From an uncultured Fibrobacter sp. (GTDB taxonomy: Bacteria; Fibrobacterota; Fibrobacteria; Fibrobacterales; Fibrobacteraceae), in the NCBI GenBank assembly GCA_947306025.1, contig CAMZFJ010000026.1, positions 1-11,475 on the forward strand: a DNA stretch of 11,475 nt, in the 5' to 3' direction. The notes under the pieces were generated by a model. The model had not been told where the DNA came from and did no database searches. It was given only the letters and a program-made list of their open reading frames with translations. The first letter of the stretch is position 1; every line of letters begins with the position of its first letter. Of the stretch, positions 5,949-11,475 are shown one piece after another. Position numbers and translations under genes: made by a program.

Positions 5949-7319
5949 AATATCAATAAAAATCGCATAAAACTCTCGACTATCATTTTAGCTTCAATCC
6001 TTTCACTTTCGGCGTGTTCCGATGACGATTCAAATTCTGTCGCTCCTTCAACTTCCGAAGGACATGAACATCATGCAACGGATGAACATCCTAGCTCTAC
6101 CGATGAACATTCCCATCACGCAACGGAATCTGGTGACCATAAATCTGCATCAAGCGGCTTGACGCTTGGCGAAGAAAATATTAAAGACGGCATCATCTTC
6201 TTGCAAGATACGACGATTGAAGGCGTGTTGATGGTGAATGCTTCAACGCCGGGCGCAACGGTTCTAAAAAATGTCAAGGTCACGGGAAATTTGTTAATCA
6301 AGCGTTCTGGCCGTGTCGATTTTTCGGGCAGTGCCGATGTGGTTCATGTGGGTAGCAGCAATACGGATGTCTATGCTTTTGAAGACAACGCAAAGGTGAA
6401 TGGTCATCATTTTATGGGCAAGAATAATACCTTTACGACCAAGCGATTTTCGGATTATCAAAAAGTTGATTGGACCGAAAAGGCGGCTCATCTGTCAACA
6501 GGAATCCACTTGGCTTATACGGTTACGGGTGACGAAAATGGAACTCCTGTCATTTTGATTCATGGGCTTACGGATGGTCGTGTTTCGTGGTCGCAGGTGG
6601 CGCCCGCGCTTGCAAAGAAGGGCTACCGCGTTTATGTTCCGGAACTCCGCGGTAACGGAAAGACGGACAAGCCTATTGAAGAATCCGCTTATGCGGTCAA
6701 GGAATTGACTCACGATATTGCAGCCTTTATTGACAAACTAGAACTGAAGAAACCGCATATTGTGGGGCATTCTTTTGGTTCGTTTATTGCTCAGGAATTG
6801 GCTGTTTCGCATGCGGATAAAATCGGTTCCTTTACATTGATTGGTTCTGCTGCCGCTGTCGATAAGAAAAATTCTACTGTAGATTGGCTTGTGAACGGCT
6901 CGGGCGATAAGTCGTTCGATGGCGTTTTCGCTTACGATTCCACGCAGAAACTTCCTGAAACGTTCTTTGAAAAGTGGGGCAACAGCACGAATCCGGATAA
7001 GGATTTCCAGACGGCTTATTTGGAACATTTAAAACAGGTTCCGTATTACGCATGGAAATTCCTTGTCAAGAGCTTTGTTGCCGTTGACAACGCAAAGCGC
7101 CTTTCTTCGATTTCGTCGAATGTCCAGATTATCTGGGGTGCAAAGGACGCTATATTCGATAAAAAGTCGCAGGAAGTGTTGCAGGATGGCCTTTCTAAGG
7201 CAAAGAAAGTCGTGTTCCGTGAAGTCAAAGATGCGGACCATAATACACATTGGGGCTCCAAAGCCGCTGTAGAAACTGTGACGGACTACATCGACAACTT
7301 TATCAAAGGCGACAAGTAA
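5946..7319 (+). CDS. Exported lipoprotein: His-rich leader, beta-rich domain and alpha/beta hydrolase
   Basis: This encodes 457 residues with a lipoprotein signal peptide: a basic N-terminus, a hydrophobic core and the lipobox LSAC with Cys24 as lipid anchor. Residues 40-65 hold eight histidines in repeated acidic HEHH / DEHSHH units, a likely metal-binding tract. Residues 71-165 are beta-rich with short repeating turns (GDGVLMV-like, TGNLLI, DVYAF), perhaps a small beta-solenoid; no family is named. Residues 185-455 are an alpha/beta hydrolase: HG at 206-207 (oxyanion region), nucleophile elbow GHSFG with Ser276, Asp401 in GAKDAIF, and His432 in DADHNTHW. The triad looks complete, so an esterase, peptidase or lactonase activity is expected, but the substrate is unknown. 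It heads a probable three-gene unit. The fusion of a His-rich lipoprotein stalk to a hydrolase is unusual. Confidence 0.88.
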   Translation: MNINKNRIKLSTIILASILSLSACSDDDSNSVAPSTSEGHEHHATDEHPSSTDEHSHHATESGDHKSASSGLTLGEENIKDGIIFLQDTTIEGVLMVNASTPGATVLKNVKVTGNLLIKRSGRVDFSGSADVVHVGSSNTDVYAFEDNAKVNGHHFMGKNNTFTTKRFSDYQKVDWTEKAAHLSTGIHLAYTVTGDENGTPVILIHGLTDGRVSWSQVAPALAKKGYRVYVPELRGNGKTDKPIEESAYAVKELTHDIAAFIDKLELKKPHIVGHSFGSFIAQELAVSHADKIGSFTLIGSAAAVDKKNSTVDWLVNGSGDKSFDGVFAYDSTQKLPETFFEKWGNSTNPDKDFQTAYLEHLKQVPYYAWKFLVKSFVAVDNAKRLSSISSNVQIIWGAKDAIFDKKSQEVLQDGLSKAKKVVFREVKDADHNTHWGSKAAVETVTDYIDNFIKGDK

Positions 7320-7332
7320 TTAATCATTATGG

Positions 7333-7363
7333 GGAGGAGTGTCTGTAAAAAGGATGCTCCTTT
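7333..7363 (+). promoter_or_regulatory. Intercistronic purine-rich site and alternative hairpins before the beta-barrel gene
   Basis: GGAGGAG (7333-7339) is followed by AAAGGA-TGC-TCCTTT (7349-7363), a perfect 6-bp hairpin trailed by TTTATTTTA. CTCCT (7357-7361) can pair instead with AGGAG (7335-7339), so the two pairings exclude each other and one hides the ribosome binding site. It may be an attenuating or processing element between the first two genes of the unit, but this is based on base-pairing alone. Confidence 0.35.
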
Positions 7364-7368
7364 ATTTT

Positions 7369-8559
7369 ATGAATAAAAGAATTTTATCATGCGTTTTATT
7401 GTCTGCGGGTATTGCTTTTGCTGAGGCTCAGCCTAAATTTGACCTTTCGGGAATGGTGATGGTGCATGCCTATGCCGACTGGAATACTGATGAAACGAAG
7501 GTGACGCATCGTTTTGAATCCATGCTTGATTTAGATTTTGACTTTCACTACAATGAACGTTGGTCGGCGTGGCTTGAACTCGAAGCGATGGGGATGGCTA
7601 TGAGCGGGATGGAGGATATGGAAGGGATGGAGGGAATGGACATGGGCGATGGTTCGACCATGGATCCGGTCAACCCTGCGGTTATTTTTAACGGAGCGTA
7701 TATTCAATACACTCGCTCGGAACGAACTTTCTTCCGTATCGGTGATTTGAATTTTTACGAAGGCCTGTTCAAGAACTATTATGATTTTGGCGACCCTCGC
7801 GATGATGCCGCTGGCATTTCGCAAAAAAGCATTCGCGGTCTAGAGTTTCAATGGAACGGCTTGCAGCTTGATGTTGGCTTTGGCACCGCTAGCAATGACC
7901 AAAGTTGCTTTTACCACTTTATGTTTGGCGAGTACATGGGAATGGATTGTAAGGATGGCTACACGTATGAGGTTCACACCGCCTACAACTTTGAAATTGC
8001 CGAGCAAGTTTTCCATCCTTATTTTGCCTATAAAAGCTACCAGCGCAAGGACTATAACGAACTCTACGCGGGCTTAGATTTATCACTTTCGTTTGGGCCT
8101 TTCGCCTTTCACGGATTGTACGGATTCCATTCCGTATTCTTGGCAAGTGACGATGCTGTTTCGTATCATGCTCTTTTGGCGGAACCGTCGTTCGAAATTT
8201 CGAGATTCTGCATTATCGGTTCATTATTTTATGCGTTTGTTGATGATCCGGTACGCACTAGCCTTGAAATAACGAGCCGACCGGAATACTTTTTTGCGGC
8301 CATCGAGCCGAGCGTTGCATTGAATGAATATTGGACGATTGGTGTTCCGCTTGAATTACATACAAATACATTAGATAAAAAAGACGACTTGGGCTCGGTA
8401 CGTGTTGGCGGACGATTCTACTTTAATGTTCCTGATTTCAAAATAAACATAATTTCGATGGTGCTTGTTGATATTCCGTATGGCGATGATTGGCCAATCG
8501 AAGAAAATAAAGATGAACCTTCCTTTATTTTCGGCGTCGAAGCGATGTTTGATTTCTAG
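7369..8559 (+). CDS. Outer-membrane beta-barrel-like protein with a Met-rich loop
   Basis: This encodes 396 residues beginning with a Sec signal peptide (NKRILSCVLLSAGIAFA, cleavage near residue 18). The mature part is made of alternating strands rich in aromatic residues, and ends in VEAMFDF with a C-terminal Phe, the usual signal recognised by the BAM machinery. Together these indicate an outer-membrane barrel of porin or transport type. Residues 74-98 contain nine methionines with Asp/Glu and Gly (GMAMSGMEDMEGMEGMDM), probably a surface or periplasmic loop; Met-rich tracts bind Cu(I) in known copper proteins, but that is an analogy only. The start is uncertain: ATG 7369 gives the best signal peptide, whereas in-frame ATG 7354 or GTG 7339 lie closer to GGAGGAG. 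No named family is recognised. It is followed after 8 bp by the next gene. Confidence 0.75.
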   Translation: MNKRILSCVLLSAGIAFAEAQPKFDLSGMVMVHAYADWNTDETKVTHRFESMLDLDFDFHYNERWSAWLELEAMGMAMSGMEDMEGMEGMDMGDGSTMDPVNPAVIFNGAYIQYTRSERTFFRIGDLNFYEGLFKNYYDFGDPRDDAAGISQKSIRGLEFQWNGLQLDVGFGTASNDQSCFYHFMFGEYMGMDCKDGYTYEVHTAYNFEIAEQVFHPYFAYKSYQRKDYNELYAGLDLSLSFGPFAFHGLYGFHSVFLASDDAVSYHALLAEPSFEISRFCIIGSLFYAFVDDPVRTSLEITSRPEYFFAAIEPSVALNEYWTIGVPLELHTNTLDKKDDLGSVRVGGRFYFNVPDFKINIISMVLVDIPYGDDWPIEENKDEPSFIFGVEAMFDF

Positions 8560-8567
8560 AGGTGCAC

Positions 8568-8912
8568 ATGAAAAAGATTCTATTGCTCTGTATTTTCCTG
8601 AGTTCCTTTGCGATGGCCCGTTTTGACTGCTGTGCGCGAAAGCGCGCGACTATTAAAAAACAAGAAACTTCGTTGAGTTTTTCAGTGGGCGTGGTTCGTG
8701 ATGAAGATGAATCGCTGCTGAAAAAGCTTTCCGTTACGCTTGCAAAGGAGTCTATCCAATTGCAAGTAAAAAAGTGGGATACGCAGGAACATGCGAACGA
8801 AGCGCTTGCCAAGGGCTTTGTAGATGGCTTGTACATTGACAGCCTTCGCTTTAACTCGGATTCCAACAAGAAGGATGTCCTCTTGAGGCTGAAAAAAGAA
8901 CTTGGAAAATAA
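8568..8912 (+). CDS. Small exported protein resembling one lobe part of NlpA/MetQ-type binding proteins
   Basis: This encodes 114 residues with a Sec signal peptide (MKKILLLCIFLSSFAMA, cleavage near 17) and a vicinal Cys pair at 21-22. The mature part reads as beta (LSFSVGVV), alpha (DESLLKKLSVTLAKE), beta (IQLQVKKW), alpha (TQEHANEALAKGF), beta (VDGLYID), the order of the first lobe of type II periplasmic binding proteins. The stretch ANEALAKGFVDGLYID resembles the NEALAxGxIDAN segment of NlpA/MetQ proteins, which bind methionine or related ligands. Those are about 260-280 residues long, so this would be less than half. The resemblance is from memory and moderate. GTG at 8562 is possible, but ATG 8568 with AGAGG five bases upstream is preferred. 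Its start is 8 bp after the barrel gene, so co-expression is very likely. Confidence 0.6.
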   Translation: MKKILLLCIFLSSFAMARFDCCARKRATIKKQETSLSFSVGVVRDEDESLLKKLSVTLAKESIQLQVKKWDTQEHANEALAKGFVDGLYIDSLRFNSDSNKKDVLLRLKKELGK

Positions 8913-8959
8913 AAAGCATGAGATTGTCGCATTGACTGTTGCATGGTTTATGAATTTTC

Positions 8960-8967
8960 TATCTTTA
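8960..8967 (+). promoter_or_regulatory. TATCTTTA element before the MATE gene
   Basis: The sequence differs from TAnnTTTG only at the last base and sits 7 bases before the ATG at 8975, the same spacing as before ffh. No Shine-Dalgarno sequence precedes the ATG. A TTGACT at 8932-8937 lies further upstream but at a non-ideal distance. The MATE gene may therefore have its own promoter, although no terminator separates it from the gene before. Confidence 0.35.
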
Positions 8968-8974
8968 CCAAGCT

Positions 8975-10402
8975 ATGGTTGAAACGATATTAAGTAAGTT
9001 CTATAAACCATCAAAATTCAAGAAGAATGGTGATGTGAAGGACGTGCTCGTGGTAGCACTTCCGATGCTTTTGTCGATGAGTTTCGATACGTTCATGACG
9101 TTTATCGACCGATTGTTTCTCTCGAAACTTGGCCCCGCTGAAATGAATGCAGCACTTGGGGCGGGGGCGGTGCAGCTTGCGCTCACCACATTTTTTACGG
9201 GCGCGATTAGCTATACGACCGCCATGGTCGCGCAACGTCTGGGGGCGAAAAAGAAAATGGATTGTGCCCGTGTGTTCATGCAGGCGTTGTATCTGTCGTT
9301 GATTTCGGTGCCACTTTTGTACATGACAATACCTCTTGGACATTTGCTGTTTGGTTTGGAGCATTTGCCGACAGACCAGCTGGAATATCAAAAACAGTAT
9401 TTTAATATTTTGATGTTCGGCGGGATTATAAACCTTGTGCGTAATGCGGCACCTTGCTTCTTTAGCGGTATCGGTGAAACGAAAATCGTGATGAAGGCCG
9501 CGTTTGTCGGGATGATTGTAAATGTTGTTTGCAACTACTTCTTGATTTACGGATGTGGACCGATTCCTGCGATGGGGGTAGCGGGTGCGGCTTACGGAAC
9601 GTTGATTGGAAACCTTGTTTCGACCATCATCTTGTTCGCCAAGTTCTTTGGAAAGTCTTGCAATTCGCGCTTTGCGACTCGCTCTTCGTTTGCGTTTAGC
9701 TGGTCTTTGACGCGTGAACTCTTGCAAAAGGGAATCCCGTCGGGCGTCGAAATGTTCCTCAACATGTCGGCATTCCAGCTTTTGATTTTGATGTTTCATG
9801 CGCTTGGCCCCGAGTCCGCGACGGCGTCTTCGGTGATGTTCAACTGGGATATGGTGGCGTATGTGCCGCTGATGGGTTTGGAAGTGGCATCTACGAGCCT
9901 CGTTGGGCGTTACGTGGGTGCAAAAGATGCTGCTGCGGCAACTCGTTCGACTTATTCGGGGCTCAAGCTCGGTTGGGGTTATTCCTTGCTCATGGGCATT
10001 TTCTTCATCTTCTTACCTGGTGTACTGACGGATATTTTCAAGCCGGATGTCGCCGAGGCCACAGAAGAGGCCATTGCGATTTTTATGGCGGCGCGCCCCA
10101 TGAGCATTTTCATGTTGCAAATTGCGACGTTCTACATCTTTGTTGAGGTTTTGCTCGTAATTTATGCGGGCGCGCTTCGCGGTGCGGGCGATACGGTGTG
10201 GGTTATGTTTGCGTGTGCCATTATGAACTGGTGCGTTGCAGGTGCGTTGTATGTTGTCGCTTACATTTTCCATTTGCCGGCGCATTACGCCTGGATTGCC
10301 GTGGTTGCGGTTTACAGTACGGCTCCGGTTGTTTTCTGGCGTCGTTGGAAAAGTGGCAAGTGGCGCCGTCATGTGATGGATGCTAAATCGAGTGTTGTAT
10401 AG
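8975..10402 (+). CDS. MATE-family multidrug/toxin exporter
   Basis: The 475-residue inner-membrane protein has about twelve hydrophobic segments in two pseudo-symmetric halves. It exports drugs or metabolites using sodium or proton gradients. Supporting motifs are ALPMLLSMSFDTFMTFIDRLFLSKLG near the start, ISYTTAMVAQRLGAKKK, GIGETKIVMKAAFVGMIVNVVCNYFLIYG, MGVAGAAYGTLIGN, STSLVGRYVGAKD and the mirror-half GALRGAGDTVWVM. Length is typical for the family (about 450-480). Substrate is not predictable. The ATG at 8975 is followed by a basic cytosolic stretch, and no ribosome binding site is seen. It lies 62 bp after the exported-protein cluster and could be its export partner or simply a neighbour. 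It is followed by two terminator hairpins. Confidence 0.9.
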   Translation: MVETILSKFYKPSKFKKNGDVKDVLVVALPMLLSMSFDTFMTFIDRLFLSKLGPAEMNAALGAGAVQLALTTFFTGAISYTTAMVAQRLGAKKKMDCARVFMQALYLSLISVPLLYMTIPLGHLLFGLEHLPTDQLEYQKQYFNILMFGGIINLVRNAAPCFFSGIGETKIVMKAAFVGMIVNVVCNYFLIYGCGPIPAMGVAGAAYGTLIGNLVSTIILFAKFFGKSCNSRFATRSSFAFSWSLTRELLQKGIPSGVEMFLNMSAFQLLILMFHALGPESATASSVMFNWDMVAYVPLMGLEVASTSLVGRYVGAKDAAAATRSTYSGLKLGWGYSLLMGIFFIFLPGVLTDIFKPDVAEATEEAIAIFMAARPMSIFMLQIATFYIFVEVLLVIYAGALRGAGDTVWVMFACAIMNWCVAGALYVVAYIFHLPAHYAWIAVVAVYSTAPVVFWRRWKSGKWRRHVMDAKSSVV

Positions 10403-10413
10403 TTGGTTTTTAT

Positions 10414-10442
10414 GCCTAAAATCCTGTTTTTTAGGCTTGTTT
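10414..10442 (+). terminator. First terminator hairpin after the MATE gene
   Basis: GCCTAAAA and TTTTAGGC form a perfect 8-bp stem with a 7-base loop, followed by the T-rich TTGTTT. It begins 12 bp after the MATE stop codon. The T-tract is imperfect, so the second hairpin downstream may complete termination. Confidence 0.6.
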
Positions 10443-10467
10443 ACATCTTTTAACTAGGCTTATTTTG

Positions 10468-10504
10468 ACGCTGTAGGTATATTTATAGAGCCTGCGGCGT
10501 TTTT
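10468..10504 (+). terminator. Second terminator hairpin, between MATE and GH16 genes
   Basis: ACGCTGTAGG pairs with CCTGCGGCGT in a 10-bp stem (two G-U pairs, 13-base loop), followed directly by TTTTT at 10500-10504. This is a stronger terminator than the first. It sits 69 bp before the GH16 start, so it could also act as an attenuator if GH16 transcription begins upstream of it. Confidence 0.7.
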
Positions 10505-10573
10505 GCTTGCTGGTGTTGGGATGTGTTATTTGGCCTAAAATTTTAAGGCTGTGGGCTAGGATTGGAAGTGGAT
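10505..10573 (+). promoter_or_regulatory. Leader of the GH16 gene
   Basis: The 69 bases hold GGAAGTGG (10564-10571) just before the ATG and a near-palindrome GCCTAAAATTTTAAGGC (10533-10549), whose left arm repeats the GCCTAAAA of the first MATE terminator. No convincing -10/-35 or TAnnTTTG element is seen, so the promoter is not located. Confidence 0.35.
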
Positions 10574-11475
10574 ATGAAAAAAAGAAACGTCATTGCGCGC
10601 GTTGCAACGAAATCTGTAATTGCAACGTTGTTGGCTTCGGCTTTTGTCTTTGCGGCACCGCCGTCTAATTTTAGCGGTTGGGAACTCGTTTTCGAAGACA
10701 ATTTTGAAGGCACATCGCTTGACACGAAAAAGTGGAATTCGACTTACAATTGGGGCCCCACGCATAATCACCGTGCGTATTGCGCCAAAGAAAACGTGAT
10801 TGTCTCCGATGGTACGCTCAAGCTCAAGGGCGAAAAGAAAACGCATCCTGATGCTAAAGGACGGAAGGCCAAATTCAACAACAAGGAAATCCCTGTCGAT
10901 TACACTTCGGGCGCCATTGACACCAAGGGCCATTTCGAAGTCAAGTACGGATATATCGAAGGCCGTTTCAAGGCGCCCTCGCAAAAGGGAACCTGGCCTG
11001 CGTTCTGGACTCTGCAAGATGGCTGGCCTCCAGAAATCGATATTCTCGAAATTCCTGCATCGCGTAAGCAGCACCATTACTACTTGCATTACACGGACCC
11101 GAGCTGGTATAACAGCCATGGTTCGGCTTGGGATCACGAGGCATCCTTTGGCGGTCACAAGGACGATAATGTAGACCGTTCTGCAGGCTTCCACACATAT
11201 GCGGTGGAATGGGACGAGAGCACGTTGAGTTTTTATTTTGACGACAAAAAATTTGCAAGTTACAACCGCCCGACCGAAATCAAGCAACTTTCGGCGCAGT
11301 ACATCATCGTGAATTTGGCGATTGGCGGCTGGGCAGGCGACGACATTGAAATTACGGCGGACAAGCCTGCATATTTCGAAGCGGATTGGGTGCGCGTGTG
11401 GCAAGCGAAGCCTGCAAAACCTGATACCGTGCGCATTTTCTCGATGAACTTTGGAACTTGCATGGTCAAGACTGC
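10574..11475 (+). CDS. Secreted glycoside hydrolase family 16 beta-glucanase, partial at 3' end
   Basis: Three hundred residues are visible before the right edge. A Sec signal peptide is present (basic start, hydrophobic core, cleavage near AFVFA-APP, residue 27). Residues 35-277 form a GH16 jelly roll: WELVFEDNFEG and WN at the front, YGYIEGRFKAPSQKGTWPAFW, the catalytic EIDILE (nucleophile Glu154, Asp156, acid/base Glu159), HTYAVEWDE and the closing ADWVRVW. The ExDxxE spacing with the extra residue is the beta-bulge form typical of laminarinases and related endo-beta-1,3-glucanases rather than the ExDxE form of lichenases; exact substrate is not certain. After a PAKPDT linker a further domain begins (VRIFSMNFGTC), possibly carbohydrate-binding or surface-attachment. 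The role would be extracellular polysaccharide breakdown. The start ATG 10574 follows GGAAGTGG. Confidence 0.93.
   Translation, partial: MKKRNVIARVATKSVIATLLASAFVFAAPPSNFSGWELVFEDNFEGTSLDTKKWNSTYNWGPTHNHRAYCAKENVIVSDGTLKLKGEKKTHPDAKGRKAKFNNKEIPVDYTSGAIDTKGHFEVKYGYIEGRFKAPSQKGTWPAFWTLQDGWPPEIDILEIPASRKQHHYYLHYTDPSWYNSHGSAWDHEASFGGHKDDNVDRSAGFHTYAVEWDESTLSFYFDDKKFASYNRPTEIKQLSAQYIIVNLAIGGWAGDDIEITADKPAYFEADWVRVWQAKPAKPDTVRIFSMNFGTCMVKT

Noticed and set aside
6065..6130. GATGAACAT repeats considered as a CRISPR-like or regulatory repeat array
   Set aside because: The repeats are short, irregular and lie in frame within the His-rich coding tract.
9011..9799. 262-codon minus-strand open frame opposite the MATE gene
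   Set aside because: The product is Arg/His/Gln-rich, as expected from antisense of a membrane protein gene; the sense strand has clear MATE motifs.
10556..11404. 282-codon minus-strand open frame opposite GH16
   Set aside because: The sense frame carries the full GH16 catalytic motif and signal peptide; the antisense frame has no recognisable domain or start context.

Overview
The window looks like chromosomal DNA from a Gram-negative member of the FCB group, most likely Fibrobacter or a close relative. This is inferred from several things together: an outer-membrane-type beta-barrel and an Sec/lipobox lipoprotein, a secreted GH16 glucanase, moderate GC content, and a Bacteroidetes-like TAnnTTTG -7 promoter element sitting only a few bases from the start codons of ffh and the aminotransferase gene, with a one-mismatch version before the MATE gene. 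No rRNA, tRNA, CRISPR array or insertion sequence was seen.

Layout. The 3' end of a GGDEF-type protein (+) converges on ffh (-), the SRP GTPase. Next comes a small accessory island on the minus strand: a 77-codon protein followed by a RhuM-family protein with a PLD-like C-terminal part. The RhuM-like gene appears to have lost its last ~50 codons to a frameshift. Its palindrome-bearing upstream region, hairpins and AT-rich composition suggest acquired DNA. Then an AGCS sodium:amino-acid symporter (-) and a class I aminotransferase (+) diverge from a 47-bp intergenic region with overlapping -10 elements; amino-acid uptake and transamination are a plausible shared theme.

After a clear terminator there is a compact run of three exported-protein genes (+): a lipoprotein alpha/beta hydrolase with a histidine-rich leader, a beta-barrel protein with a methionine-rich loop, and a 114-residue exported protein that resembles only the first part of an NlpA/MetQ-type binding protein. 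These are spaced like an operon and form the most unusual part of the window; a role in metal or small-ligand handling at the cell surface is a hypothesis. A MATE-family exporter follows 62 bp later and ends in two tandem terminator hairpins. The window closes inside a secreted GH16 beta-glucanase gene that runs off the right edge, consistent with a polysaccharide-degrading organism.
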